Shown here: positions 23,928 through 33,047 of the stretch, in pieces | Layout: each line of letters begins with the position of its first letter | How positions within the stretch are numbered: position 1 is the stretch's first letter | Source of the DNA: Eubacteriales bacterium | Lineage (GTDB): Bacteria; Bacillota; Clostridia; Lachnospirales; Lachnospiraceae | DNA length: 64,000 nt | Direction: 5' to 3' | NCBI GenBank assembly: GCA_030524175.1 | Contig: JAUNHC010000019.1 | Coordinates: forward strand, 1 to 64,000 | Program-made: the position numbers and the translations under genes | The notes under the pieces: generated by a model | The model's database searches: none | The model's input: only the letters and a program-made list of their open reading frames with translations | What the model was told of the DNA's origin: nothing

Positions 23928-24854
23928 CTATGTCAGTTTAGATTCTTTTTCCTGTGTGGATATTATTGGTGGGCAGTCAATCTCAATGACCAAACACTCA
24001 TTCTCATAAGAAGCCCGAATCTCCCCGCCCATCTGCTCTGTCAATGCTTTGGCAATAGACAGTCCCAGTCCCGTGGCATTTTTCCCCGTTTCCACTGTAT
24101 AAAACCGGTCGAAAAGGCGTTCCGCCAAAACCTGATTCATTTCTTTGGTATGGTTTTTGAATACAATATGTCCGTTCTCTAAAAGTGTGATTTCCAAATC
24201 CCCATTGCTATATTTCACTGCATTTCCTATCACATTAGCAAGTATTCGGGAAAGGGCAGCCTTATTCAGCTGCCGCGTAACCTTTTTCTTGGGAATAAGG
24301 ATTCTCGGAGTGATCCCTGCCTCTTTTAAAGCGCCATAATAAGCCGCAATACTTTCCTCCAGCGCTCTGTTCAGATCCACAGACTCTCTCTCTTCATATT
24401 GATTCGCTGAAACTACCAAAGAATACCGGAACAATTCTTCTGTAAGCTGCTTTAAAGTATCGATCCGCTCCTGTACCACTGACAGGTATCTCTGCACTTT
24501 TTCCGGCAGCTCTTCCTGTTCAAGCAGTTCCATATACCCGCAGATTGCCGTAAGCGGCGTGCGCAGGTCGTGGGAAATATTGGTGACTGCTTCCTTTAGT
24601 TCCCTGTCCCCCTGTAAATAACGGATATGCTCTTTCCGCAGCCTTCGCATCTGCCTGTCAATTTCAGCGGCTAGACGGCGCATCTTATCATCGGAAATAG
24701 TAATGTCAATTCCCACATTCGTATCTTTACCCAGCCTGGTGTCAATTTCAGCGCATATTTCATCTGCAGCTCTTCGCATTCCTGCAATCTTTATAAGTAA
24801 AATCCCGTTAAACACAACAAGAACTGCACATAAAACACCAAGCAGATATAGCAT
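23928..24854 (-). CDS. Sensor histidine kinase of an ABC-transporter-linked two-component system
   Basis: 308 residues. One N-terminal membrane helix (2-24), a short linker, DHp domain with NISHDLRTPLTAI (phospho-accepting His95), and ATPase motifs NVIGNAVKYS and TGLGLSIAKAL. Almost no extracellular part, typical of kinases that sense through an associated ABC transporter (peptide-antibiotic-resistance type). Fourth gene of the minus-strand operon response regulator - ATPase - permease - kinase. Confidence 0.93.
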   Translation of the reverse strand: MLYLLGVLCAVLVVFNGILLIKIAGMRRAADEICAEIDTRLGKDTNVGIDITISDDKMRRLAAEIDRQMRRLRKEHIRYLQGDRELKEAVTNISHDLRTPLTAICGYMELLEQEELPEKVQRYLSVVQERIDTLKQLTEELFRYSLVVSANQYEERESVDLNRALEESIAAYYGALKEAGITPRILIPKKKVTRQLNKAALSRILANVIGNAVKYSNGDLEITLLENGHIVFKNHTKEMNQVLAERLFDRFYTVETGKNATGLGLSIAKALTEQMGGEIRASYENECLVIEIDCPPIISTQEKESKLT

Positions 24855-24864
24855 AATTCTCTCC

Positions 24865-25704
24865 TTATTTCAAATCTTTTCTGTTAAAACCCCAAATCCC
24901 TGCCAGATTGGCCGCTGCCGTTATCCCTGCAGAATAAAGACCTGCTGCACATGGATGTGTGACTGCCCCTGCTGAAATCTGTATCCCCTGTCCGGTAGGA
25001 ATAAAATCATATAAAAATTGATAAAAGCTTCTCTGTGAAGGGCTGAGATACATAGGGTTAGGAATTTTCTCAATGGTCTGTGTGACAGTATCTCCCACTG
25101 TTTTTGACATCGTAACCCCGTCAAAAAATTCCGGTTCTCCCAATTTCATGGTAATGTATAAAGTAAAAAACAAAAGAGCAAAGATCCCGGCCATACTGAT
25201 AATGGCCACTAATGTTTTATTCTGATTCATCATAGACAGCATGGAAAAAAACGCCGCAAGAGCAATGACCATAAGCAGACCGTCCAGTACATATATAACT
25301 ACAGTCTGCCATTCCATCTCAAAAAAACCAAAGAGGGGTATTCCCACAATACAGGCAGTGAACATATAGATAAAACTCATTAACGCTCCTGCTGCCGCAC
25401 AGGTAATAAAGTTTGACAGATAAATGTCTCTTCTGCTGCACCCTACCATCAGTTTATTGCGGATGGTTCCATCGCTGTATTCCGTACCCACAAAAAGACT
25501 GCAGAACGCTGCGATCAGCATACCGATGATAACATGAGACCCAAAGAATACGGAGTCAAATGTAACACTCGTTTCATAGACTTTTAAATTCCGGTATTGT
25601 CCAACACAGCTGATCACGCCGTACAGGATCATGGCTATCATACCAATCCAAAAATATTTATCCTTTCCCAGGCGCAGAAAGTTTGCATGAAGCAATTTAC
25701 TCAT
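24865..25704 (-). CDS. ABC-2-type permease (peptide antibiotic resistance-like)
   Basis: 279 residues, about six membrane helices; the N-terminal part LHANFLRLGKDKYFWIGM and GTEYSDGTIRNKLMVGCSRRDIYLSNF are typical of the ABC-2/BcrB-LanE-like permeases. Start taken at ATG 25704 with GGAGGTG upstream; this overlaps the ATPase stop by 8 bp. With that ATPase it probably exports or displaces a membrane-active compound; nothing in the sequence names it. Confidence 0.88.
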   Translation of the reverse strand: MSKLLHANFLRLGKDKYFWIGMIAMILYGVISCVGQYRNLKVYETSVTFDSVFFGSHVIIGMLIAAFCSLFVGTEYSDGTIRNKLMVGCSRRDIYLSNFITCAAAGALMSFIYMFTACIVGIPLFGFFEMEWQTVVIYVLDGLLMVIALAAFFSMLSMMNQNKTLVAIISMAGIFALLFFTLYITMKLGEPEFFDGVTMSKTVGDTVTQTIEKIPNPMYLSPSQRSFYQFLYDFIPTGQGIQISAGAVTHPCAAGLYSAGITAAANLAGIWGFNRKDLK

Positions 25705-26611
25705 GGCTGACACCTCCGATCAGATTGATATAATAGCTTTCTAGGCTTTCATCCCTTTCGGCGATTTTATAAACTGTACAGCCCTGCTCTGCCAAAGTCT
25801 GCACAAGGTCCGTCACATTCCACTCACCAAAGACATCAGCTTCCCATTCTGAAGCAATGGCATATTCTATCTTTCTTTCATCCAGTACACGGCTGAGGGC
25901 CTGTACATCTGATACTGTCATGTGCATCCCCTTACGGCACACAGACTCCAGTTCTTTTGCGGTCATTTCCTTTACGATTCTTCCGCTGTCAATAAATCCG
26001 TAATGTGTGGCAAGCCGGGAAAGCTCATCCAAAATATGGCTGGAAATCAGAACCGTGATCCTGTATTCCCGGTTCAGCTTCAGGATCAGTTCCCGTATCT
26101 CGATGATCCCCTGGGGATCCAGGCCATTGATTGGTTCATCCAGCACCAGAAAGTCCGGATCACCGGCAAGTGCTATGGCAATTCCCAGACGCTGGCGCAT
26201 TCCCAGAGAAAAATTCTTTACTTTTTTCTTTCCTGTATCTCCAAGGCCTACTAATTCCAGTAATTCTTTGATTCCATCATAGGATGGACGCCCAAGGACT
26301 GCATATTGCTCCCGCAGATTATCCTCCGCTGTCAGATCCAGATAAATAGATGGTGTCTCTACCACGGCCCCCATTCTCCGACGCACTTTGAGAATGTTTG
26401 GCGAGGTATACTTTTCTCCATAAATTGTGTATTCCCCGGAAGTGGGATGTTGCAGCCCGCAGATCAGACGGATAAGAGTTGTCTTTCCGGCCCCGTTCTT
26501 ACCTATAAATCCATAAATTGCCCCTTTTTCCACATGCATGGAAAGTCTGTTTAAAGCTTTGAAACTCTTATATTGCTTTGAAAGGTTCTCTGTAGTCAAA
26601 ACATAATCCAT
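25697..26611 (-). CDS. ABC transporter ATP-binding protein (BcrA/LanF-like)
   Basis: 304 residues. Walker A GKNGAGKTT, signature NFSLGMRQRLGIAIAL, Walker B FLVLDEPINGLDP and the switch His in ISSHIL. The C-terminal 80 residues are the extension seen in bacitracin/lantibiotic transporters. ATG 26611 has AAAGGAGGCACTG; the longer frame to 26641 is unlikely. Three TCTTAAC direct repeats upstream suggest induction by the response regulator. Confidence 0.93.
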   Translation of the reverse strand: MDYVLTTENLSKQYKSFKALNRLSMHVEKGAIYGFIGKNGAGKTTLIRLICGLQHPTSGEYTIYGEKYTSPNILKVRRRMGAVVETPSIYLDLTAEDNLREQYAVLGRPSYDGIKELLELVGLGDTGKKKVKNFSLGMRQRLGIAIALAGDPDFLVLDEPINGLDPQGIIEIRELILKLNREYRITVLISSHILDELSRLATHYGFIDSGRIVKEMTAKELESVCRKGMHMTVSDVQALSRVLDERKIEYAIASEWEADVFGEWNVTDLVQTLAEQGCTVYKIAERDESLESYYINLIGGVSHE

Positions 26612-26639
26612 ATCAGTGCCTCCTTTATTTGATACAGCC

Positions 26640-26686
26640 ATGATAGCACTGCATGGTTAAGAGAACGGTTAAGAAAAGAGTTAAGA
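26640..26686 (-). promoter_or_regulatory. Response-regulator direct repeats and -10 box before the ABC genes
   Basis: On the minus strand TCTTAAC occurs three times at exact 12-bp spacing (plus-strand GTTAAGA at 26656-26662, 26668-26674 and 26680-26686), ending about 10 bp before a TATCAT -10 hexamer (26640-26645). This is the layout expected for an OmpR-family activator bound beside or over the -35 region, giving the ABC genes and kinase their own inducible promoter. Confidence 0.65.
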
Positions 26687-26707
26687 AACCGTAAAGACAC
26701 TGTCAGA

Positions 26708-27373
26708 TCATTGTTGGCGCATTTTAAATCCGATTCCCCATACAGCTTCAATATAATCTTTTCCTGTTATCTCCCGGAGCTTTCTCCGCAGATTACTCAC
26801 ATGTACTTTTAGGGAACTTTCCATGCAGTCCGGTGTATCTTCGCTGATCAAATCCAGTATCCGTGTCTTTGTAATCACCTGGGAAGGGTTCTGCATCAGC
26901 AGTTTTAAAACAGCAAACTCCGTTTTTGTCAGACGGACAGCCGTGCCATCTGCCGTAACCTGATATGTTTCTGTATTGAGGCACAGATCCTCAAACGTCA
27001 ATTCTGTGTTTTTGACCGAGTCACACCTGTTTCTGAGCTGCACAGTTATCCTGGCTAACAATTCTTTTGTTTCAAAAGGCTTTGTGATATAGTCGGAAGC
27101 ACCTTTCAACAGAAGATTCACCTTATCGTCTAAACCAGCCTTGGCGCTGACCACAATAACAGGAATCCCGGAAAGCCTGGGAAGGATTTCTTCCCCGCTA
27201 AGCCCCGGAAGCATTAAATCCAGCAGTATCAGATCAGGATGCTTCTGAGACAGAAGGAGCAGTGCCTCTGTCCCTGAATATGCTCGGAGTACTCCGTATC
27301 CTTCCTTTTTCAAAATAGCCTCTACCATATCACCGATGGGAATGTCGTCTTCTATAATTGCGATATATTTCAT
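26708..27373 (-). CDS. OmpR-family response regulator
   Basis: 221 residues. Receiver domain with acidic pair EDD (8-10), phosphorylation Asp52 (LLDLMLPG) and Lys in YITKPF; C-terminal winged helix (LTKTEFAVLKLLMQNP, VHVSNLRRKLREI). Start chosen at MKYIAIIEDD (27373), since the upstream extension to 27460 lacks the conserved domain start. It probably activates the adjacent ABC genes through the TCTTAAC repeats. Confidence 0.94.
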   Translation of the reverse strand: MKYIAIIEDDIPIGDMVEAILKKEGYGVLRAYSGTEALLLLSQKHPDLILLDLMLPGLSGEEILPRLSGIPVIVVSAKAGLDDKVNLLLKGASDYITKPFETKELLARITVQLRNRCDSVKNTELTFEDLCLNTETYQVTADGTAVRLTKTEFAVLKLLMQNPSQVITKTRILDLISEDTPDCMESSLKVHVSNLRRKLREITGKDYIEAVWGIGFKMRQQ

Positions 27374-27681
27374 AAAATGCCGTCTCCCTTTCTGCCGCCT
27401 AAGAGTGTACTGGGCTTTATTCCGGCTCTCTATACTTTCCGTTCTTGTGTACTGGGGCAAACACGCTTTAACACATATTGTAACAAAAAGGCGGATATTA
27501 TGCTATAGGCTATTGCTTCCTATGGTAAGAAACATTCCGGATCCTGAAGTTTTTAGAAAACATAGTGAAAACATTGTATCTGGGGCTAGCCGTCCTGTCA
27601 GCGACTTGGTACAATGGAGGAATAATGAGATCAAGGACAGGAAGTCCGTAAAAAGTGATTGATTAAGAAAGGAAAATAAAT

Positions 27682-28290
27682 ATGGGACAGATTCATAGCG
27701 TGGACAAACTTACAGATAACAAATATGTAAATTTATATAATGTGAAGGCTACCAGTGTACATGATACAACGGTTTCTTATTTTGTAGCCTCCAGAGCGAA
27801 GAGTGTAGAAGAACTGAAGCTAAAGACAAGGAAAAATACCCCGGATGGTGTGATCATCTATAGTATTTACGGGGAGAAGAGAGACAGGGTAGTTTTGGTG
27901 CGCCAGTACAGGTATACCCTGGATGATTATATTTATGAATTTCCGGCCGGTCTGGTGGAGCCGGGAGAGGATTTTCACCAGGGTGCAGTGCGGGAGATGT
28001 ATGAGGAAACGGGGTTGAGCCTTGAACCTCTCAAGGTGGCAGAAGCTTATGAAAGACCTTATTTTACTACAATTGGGATGACAGATGAATCCTGTGCCAC
28101 AGTCTACGGCTATGCCAGCGGCGTGATCAGCACCCAGGCGCAGGAAGACAGCGAAGAGATTGAGGTGGTATTGGCGGATAAGGAAGAAGTAAGACGGATT
28201 CTCAGGGAGGAAAACGTTGCTATTATGTGTGCGTATATGTTGATGCATTTTTTGGAGGATGAGGAGGCGTTTTCTTTTTTGGAAAGATAA
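27682..28290 (+). CDS. NUDIX hydrolase (ADP-ribose pyrophosphatase-like)
   Basis: 202 residues. A perfect Nudix box from Gly90 (GLVEPGEDFHQ, then REMYEETGL at 104-112, with Glu96, Arg104, Glu105, Glu108, Glu109 and Gly111) follows the RQYRYTLDDYIYEFPAG strand typical of ADP-ribose pyrophosphatases. Such enzymes hydrolyse nucleoside-diphosphate-X compounds. It stands alone between divergent and convergent genes; AAAGGAAAATAAAT precedes the ATG. The 27374-27681 gap upstream shows no further gene and no clear promoter. Confidence 0.9.
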   Translation: MGQIHSVDKLTDNKYVNLYNVKATSVHDTTVSYFVASRAKSVEELKLKTRKNTPDGVIIYSIYGEKRDRVVLVRQYRYTLDDYIYEFPAGLVEPGEDFHQGAVREMYEETGLSLEPLKVAEAYERPYFTTIGMTDESCATVYGYASGVISTQAQEDSEEIEVVLADKEEVRRILREENVAIMCAYMLMHFLEDEEAFSFLER

Positions 28291-28317
28291 AATGGTGAGT
28301 CCGGCACATCAACAGGT

Positions 28318-28354
28318 GATGTTCCGCTGAGAACAGGCAGTTTAATGGAACATC
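28318..28354 (+). terminator. Stem-loop after the NUDIX gene
   Basis: GATGTTCC (28318-28325) pairs with GGAACATC (28347-28354) over a 21-base loop, with no T-run. It may be a weak terminator for the NUDIX gene. Confidence 0.35.
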
Positions 28355-28383
28355 CCAAGGGTTCTGCTGATTTTGTGCATATT

Positions 28384-28416
28384 AAAAAAGGGAGATACCA
28401 GACGGATATCCCCCTT
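28384..28416 (-). terminator. Terminator of the Ig-like-repeat protein gene
   Basis: AAGGGAGATA (28388-28397) pairs with TATCCCCCTT (28407-28416; one mismatch). On the minus strand the stem is followed by a T-run (complement of A28384-A28389), so it ends the minus-strand gene starting at 30251. Confidence 0.8.
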
Positions 28417-28472
28417 CCATACCTTTTGACGTGTGAATCCTCCAATGATTAGAAAAAGTATAGTAAGTTGTT

Positions 28473-30251
28473 TTAACGGTTGTAGGTCAGTACGCCTTCC
28501 GCTATTTCAATATTTCTTTCTGTGGTGGTGCCGGCTTTTAGTGTTCTGCCCCGCCCCACGGCTTGATAACCGCCGCTGGCAGTGATTCTGCCTCCTCTGA
28601 TGTGGATATGCTCACAGCTGGCTCCGCCGCCTGCGCCGATTACAGCGCTGTCGTCATTCCCCCGGTATGTTTTCGCCCGTATAACGCCGCCCTTAATATA
28701 AATACAGGATGCAGGCTGATAAGCAGAACTTCCGATGGCGGCACAATGGGGCCCGCCTGTGACATCCAGGGTTCCTTCACCGTCTATCCACAGATAGCCA
28801 TATTCTCCGTTCTTCTGAATACCGGCCCAAAAGGACACAAGTGTATTAACGGTACCTTTCATAAGTTCCAGAGTTACATCGGCATTGCTGTCATCTTCTA
28901 TTAAAAATGCGGATTTTCCGGAATCGATATTTACACCGGCTAATACAATTTTGGTTCCTACGTCTTTTTTGACAGTGATTCCTTCCTGGACCGGAGCAGA
29001 GCTGCTCTGAACCACATAAAGTCCTTCAGTAAAATCATCAAAAGTATGCTTCTGCCCGTTCTGTACCGCAACGCCACGGGAGGTGATCGTGATTGGTCCT
29101 TTAGATAAATCAAGCCATTCTCCGCCCAGTACCATTACTTTGCAAGTGGCAGTATGGCCGTTAGCGCTGGCTGTGATCACGGCGGTACCTGGTCTTTGGC
29201 TTTCCAGGACCCCTTTCTTGTTTATCTGAGCCACAGATTCGTCAGATGAACTCCAAACCACTTCATCGGTGGCGTTGGCCGGAGTTATCTTAGCAGTTAA
29301 GGTTTCCGTCTGCCACCGTTTAATATAGAGGGAGGTTTTAGATATGGTAACTGATTTGGCAGAAACCCGCCCTGGAACAGTAATATTGCAGACAGCTTTC
29401 TTCCCTGAAGGGAGTTTTGCGGTTATGACTGCACTGCCTGTGCTTATTCCTGTAACCAGACCCTTAGAAGTAACGGAAGCTACTTTCTTATTACTGCTCG
29501 ACCAAGTAACCTTGGCTTCGCCTCCTTTTGGTGTCAAAGTATAAGTCAGCTTCAAGGTCTGCCCCCTTTCCACGGTTGCTTTCTTCCTGGAAAGTTTGAT
29601 ACCTGTAGCATTGACCTTTGTCACCTTTACAGTGCAGGCTGCTTTTTTTCCGTTTGAAGCCGTGACGGTTATCACTGTTGTACCTGCTTTTTTTGCAGTT
29701 ATCAGCCCGCTTTGGCTCACTGAAGCTACTGCGGGATTAGATGAGGTCCACTTCACCTTTTTATTGCTGCCCGCTGGTTTAACTGTGCATTTGAGCTGTA
29801 AGGTGCCAGTGCGTTTCAATGTGGCATTCTTTTTATTCAGGATGACCGAACTTACCGGGGGTGCCGGAGGTGCAACCCTGATATTATAGCTCAAGGTGTT
29901 GTTGGCTGTGTGGGTAATATATCTCCCTACACCGAAATCATAATACGTATACGAGGTACGGATATTACAGGTCAATGTACAGGTCCCCCGGGCAACCCCA
30001 CGAACGTCGCAGGTTTTATACGTATTGCCCACAATTCTTGCAACACTGGTGTCGCTGATGGTCCACACAGAACTGTCTATGCGATGTTTCGAATAGCCTA
30101 CATCACTCCACGAAAAAGTTTTCGTGCCGCCGGGGGCAATCACTACCTCTGATGCCGCGCTTGCCGTTATACTCCCCGCCACAGTGAGCACTACTGCCAA
30201 AACAACTGCTAAAAAACGTAATCTTCCAAGCTTGTACCTGGACTTTTTCAT
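28473..30251 (-). CDS. Secreted protein with three BIG2 Ig-like repeats and a beta-helix-like C-terminal domain
   Basis: 592 residues. Signal peptide (MKKSRYKLGRLRFLAVVLAV..., cut after ASA near residue 33), then a beta-rich domain, then three bacterial Ig-like BIG2 repeats (about 133-215, 216-295, 296-375), each with the pattern WSSSN/D..VA.V...G.(V/I)T....G.A.ITA. Residues about 400-592 form a repetitive Gly-rich part (GTLDVTGG, IYIKGG, IHIRGG, NIEIAEG) that looks like a parallel beta-helix. No LPXTG, S-layer or choline-binding anchor is seen, so attachment is unclear. Function not recognised; adhesion or surface binding is a guess. GGGGAGGTGC precedes the start. Confidence 0.85.
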   Translation of the reverse strand: MKKSRYKLGRLRFLAVVLAVVLTVAGSITASAASEVVIAPGGTKTFSWSDVGYSKHRIDSSVWTISDTSVARIVGNTYKTCDVRGVARGTCTLTCNIRTSYTYYDFGVGRYITHTANNTLSYNIRVAPPAPPVSSVILNKKNATLKRTGTLQLKCTVKPAGSNKKVKWTSSNPAVASVSQSGLITAKKAGTTVITVTASNGKKAACTVKVTKVNATGIKLSRKKATVERGQTLKLTYTLTPKGGEAKVTWSSSNKKVASVTSKGLVTGISTGSAVITAKLPSGKKAVCNITVPGRVSAKSVTISKTSLYIKRWQTETLTAKITPANATDEVVWSSSDESVAQINKKGVLESQRPGTAVITASANGHTATCKVMVLGGEWLDLSKGPITITSRGVAVQNGQKHTFDDFTEGLYVVQSSSAPVQEGITVKKDVGTKIVLAGVNIDSGKSAFLIEDDSNADVTLELMKGTVNTLVSFWAGIQKNGEYGYLWIDGEGTLDVTGGPHCAAIGSSAYQPASCIYIKGGVIRAKTYRGNDDSAVIGAGGGASCEHIHIRGGRITASGGYQAVGRGRTLKAGTTTERNIEIAEGVLTYNR

Positions 30252-30558
30252 ACTGCACCTCCCCTTCCAAAAGAGTTAGCATTTACATGGTTGGTTTTTT
30301 GCCGCGCTTAACTGATATATTTATAATAACACCGGTCATGGGAGGCGTCCAGTTCATAATCTGTAGAAGTAACAGATTTACAGCGGTATCTTGTACAGCA
30401 GCATATCAGTTTCTTTTATGCTCAGGTTGTCGCAAATTTGGCTGCTTTAGATTCGGTATCCTTAATTTTGGGAATAAATAAATCAAAGTTCTTAACACTA
30501 CTCCAGTGCTTAATAATACCCCTCGTCTGATTCAGACATAAATCCCAAACCTACCATT

Positions 30559-30586
30559 TTTACAGAAAATATAAAAAATGTATAAC
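30559..30586 (+). promoter_or_regulatory. Candidate promoter of the cluster C operon
   Basis: TTTACA (30559-30564), a 16-bp spacer and TATAAC (30581-30586). It would give an untranslated leader of about 130 bases. The rest of the 475-bp gap (30252-30726) is AT-rich and holds no recognisable gene. Confidence 0.45.
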
Positions 30587-30648
30587 GATTTATAGAAAAA
30601 GTGAAGTGGACAGTCCAAAGCTGCCGATGTTAGAATTAAGTTAGCTTA

Positions 30649-30662
30649 GATAAGGCCTTATC
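30649..30662. promoter_or_regulatory. Perfect palindrome GATAAGGCCTTATC in the cluster C leader
   Basis: A 14-bp perfect palindrome 65 bp before the binding-protein start, downstream of the candidate promoter. It could be an operator. The local regulator is the AraC-type response regulator, which normally binds direct repeats, so the protein recognising this site is unknown. Confidence 0.4.
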
Positions 30663-30726
30663 AACGAGAAGCAAATGGGAATTGTTGCAATACATATAAA
30701 ACAGACATGTATGGAGGTTTTGGGAA

Positions 30727-32025
30727 ATGAAAAAGTATTTGAAAAGAGTGGCACCATTGATGATGTCGGCAGTCATGCTCGGCTCTTTACCTGCGACTAA
30801 TGTAATGGCAGAAGACGGCTATGGGTCTGCGCCAAGCGGAGAAGTGACCATTTGGGGATGGGATGAAACGGAAATTCTGAAGGATCACCTGGCTGAGATT
30901 TATCCTGATGTGACGGTGAATTATGTGACCATCGCACAAGCGGATCTGCCGAAGAAGATTCAGACCACATTGGCATCAGGAGCACAGATGCCGGATATTG
31001 TTCAGCTGGAATCTACCACACGGGGAAAGATGTATTCTCTGGATTGCTGGGAGGACCTGTCCGGAGAACCCTACAATGTGGACAAGGACATTTTTACAGT
31101 GGATCAGCTCCTTGTATCTGTAAATGAAGACGGTAATCTTTTGGGACTGCCAATGGGCTCTGTGCCATCTGCAATGGCGTACAAACGCTCCCTGGCAAAA
31201 GAGTATTTCGGCACGGATGATCCGGAAGAATTATCTGCAATGTTTACAACCTGGGAGGATTATATTGAGAAAGGACAGGAAGTAACTGAGAAATCCAATG
31301 GTTCAGTTAAGATGTTTGCAGGACTTTCTGACCTGTACAATGTATTAAGCGGACAGACGATCATTCCTTTTACAGAGGGTGACAAGCTGAATGTGGAAGC
31401 AAGCTTAACTCCTATTCTTGAAGAATTGGTCAAGATAAAAAAAGCAGGGATTGTTGATACGCTGGAAGAAAGTTCTCCTGCATTGATGGCTTCTTATGCA
31501 GATGATACACATATTTTCTATCCATGTGCCCAGTGGTCCCCAAGGTGGATCCTGAAGCCAAATGACAGCCGTGACGGAGAGTGGGGACTTATGGAACTTG
31601 CCGGCGGTGCAGTTAACTGGGGCGGAGGAGTTTATTCCATACCTAATACAGCCCAAAACAAAGAGGCAGCTTTTGCAATTATTAAATGGCTTACCGTGGA
31701 TCCGGAATCCGCTGTTCCGAGAAGAGATGAGTTGGAAGTATTTACAGCCATCAAGTCAGTTTATGAGGATCCTGAATTCTATTCCAGGACAGATTCTTTC
31801 TTCGGAGGACAGGATATAGATAAATTATTTGCATACACCATCATCCCTAAAATGGATGAGACTAATGTACGCCCATTAAATAAATATGATGTAGAGGTTA
31901 AGGATGCGGTGAGCAGTGCACTGAAAACAATCAATGCCTCAGCAGACGGAAATGTAGACGTAAGTGAACTGATTGACCAGATTGAGACGGATATTCTGAG
32001 CAGATGCCCGGAATTAAGTAAATAG
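30727..32025 (+). CDS. CUT1-type sugar ABC transporter, extracellular binding protein (cluster C)
   Basis: 432 residues. Signal peptide MKKYLKRVAPLMMSAVMLGS with cleavage near VMA (about residue 28), no lipobox. The mature part is a family-1 solute-binding protein (EVTIWGWDETEILKDHL, LASGAQMPDIVQLESTTRG). Given the two beta-xylosidase genes in this cluster, xylo-oligosaccharides or xylosides are the likely ligand. ATGGAGGTTTTGGGAA upstream. A hairpin separates it from the permeases. Confidence 0.92.
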   Translation: MKKYLKRVAPLMMSAVMLGSLPATNVMAEDGYGSAPSGEVTIWGWDETEILKDHLAEIYPDVTVNYVTIAQADLPKKIQTTLASGAQMPDIVQLESTTRGKMYSLDCWEDLSGEPYNVDKDIFTVDQLLVSVNEDGNLLGLPMGSVPSAMAYKRSLAKEYFGTDDPEELSAMFTTWEDYIEKGQEVTEKSNGSVKMFAGLSDLYNVLSGQTIIPFTEGDKLNVEASLTPILEELVKIKKAGIVDTLEESSPALMASYADDTHIFYPCAQWSPRWILKPNDSRDGEWGLMELAGGAVNWGGGVYSIPNTAQNKEAAFAIIKWLTVDPESAVPRRDELEVFTAIKSVYEDPEFYSRTDSFFGGQDIDKLFAYTIIPKMDETNVRPLNKYDVEVKDAVSSALKTINASADGNVDVSELIDQIETDILSRCPELSK

Positions 32026-32049
32026 CCGGAAATTGTACTTGGTTTGGGA

Positions 32050-32089
32050 GGCCCTATGACAGCAATCTTCGCATAGGGTCTCTTTCTTT
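32050..32089 (+). terminator. Stem-loop after the cluster C binding-protein gene
   Basis: CCCTATG (32052-32058) pairs with CATAGGG (32072-32078), extended by weaker outer pairs, and is followed by TCTCTTTCTTT. Probably partial termination or 3'-end protection before the permease genes. Confidence 0.6.
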
Positions 32090-32138
32090 AAGCAAAACAG
32101 CAATTTTTATGTGCGAATTTTCGGGGGAGGAATGAATT

Positions 32139-33047
32139 GTGCGAAACAAAAAGAAAAGTTTCAATATGGCACCATATTACTTTATCATGCCCTTTTTCAT
32201 TGGTTACCTGCTATTTTCCGTCTTTCCGTTTGCATTTTCTTTTTTTATCAGTTTTACAGACTGGAATGGGGTAGGGGCGTCTGCATTTGTAGGACTTAGC
32301 AATTATATCCGTATTTTTACACAGGATGCGGCTGCTCAAAAGGCATTTATGAACACCTTCCTTTTTCTGGTCATTGCCATTCCCATAGAGATCATACTTG
32401 GTCTGCTGACAGCAATGATCATTAAGGATTTTGTTCCAAAGGCTAAGGGCGCTTTGCAGCTTCTGAACTTTCTGCCTTACCTTACGGCACCGGTTGCAGT
32501 CGGGTTGATTTTCCAGTTTTTGTTTGATTGGGATTACGGTACTGTAAATCAGATATTGACGCAGATAGGGGCTTCCAACAACCATATATACTGGCTGGGG
32601 ACAGAAGGGTACGCCCGTTTTGTGGTCATATTGGTCATTGTCTGGAGAATGTTTGGTTATTCCATGATCATTTTGTCAGCAGGCTTGTCAACCATATCTC
32701 CGGATCTGTATGAGGCAGCAGAACTGGATGGAGCAAACTGGTTTCAGAAGCAGATCCGGATTACTCTGCCTTTGTTAAAACCCATTCTGGGGTTTGTGTG
32801 TGTGATTTCATTGATCAATGGATTCCAGTTGTTTGACGATCCTTATATGTTGTTTGCTTCTCAGGCCGGCCAGCCATACGGAGGTCCGGGAAATTCTGTA
32901 TTAACAGTTATGATGCATATGTTCCAGGCGTCCTTCATGAACTTCCAGATGGGATATGGTGCATCCATTGCTTATACTTTGTTTTTTATTATCTTCATTC
33001 TTTCTATGATTTTGACTAAATTCATGAAACAGGAGGATGACATATGA
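32139..33047 (+). CDS. CUT1 sugar ABC permease 1 (cluster C)
   Basis: 302 residues, six predicted helices, EAA loop EAAELDGANWFQKQIRITLPLL. Starts with GTG at 32139, 8 bases after GGGGGAGG; no better ATG exists in frame. MalF/UgpA-type subunit pairing with the next gene. No ATPase is encoded in the cluster. Confidence 0.93.
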   Translation: MRNKKKSFNMAPYYFIMPFFIGYLLFSVFPFAFSFFISFTDWNGVGASAFVGLSNYIRIFTQDAAAQKAFMNTFLFLVIAIPIEIILGLLTAMIIKDFVPKAKGALQLLNFLPYLTAPVAVGLIFQFLFDWDYGTVNQILTQIGASNNHIYWLGTEGYARFVVILVIVWRMFGYSMIILSAGLSTISPDLYEAAELDGANWFQKQIRITLPLLKPILGFVCVISLINGFQLFDDPYMLFASQAGQPYGGPGNSVLTVMMHMFQASFMNFQMGYGASIAYTLFFIIFILSMILTKFMKQEDDI

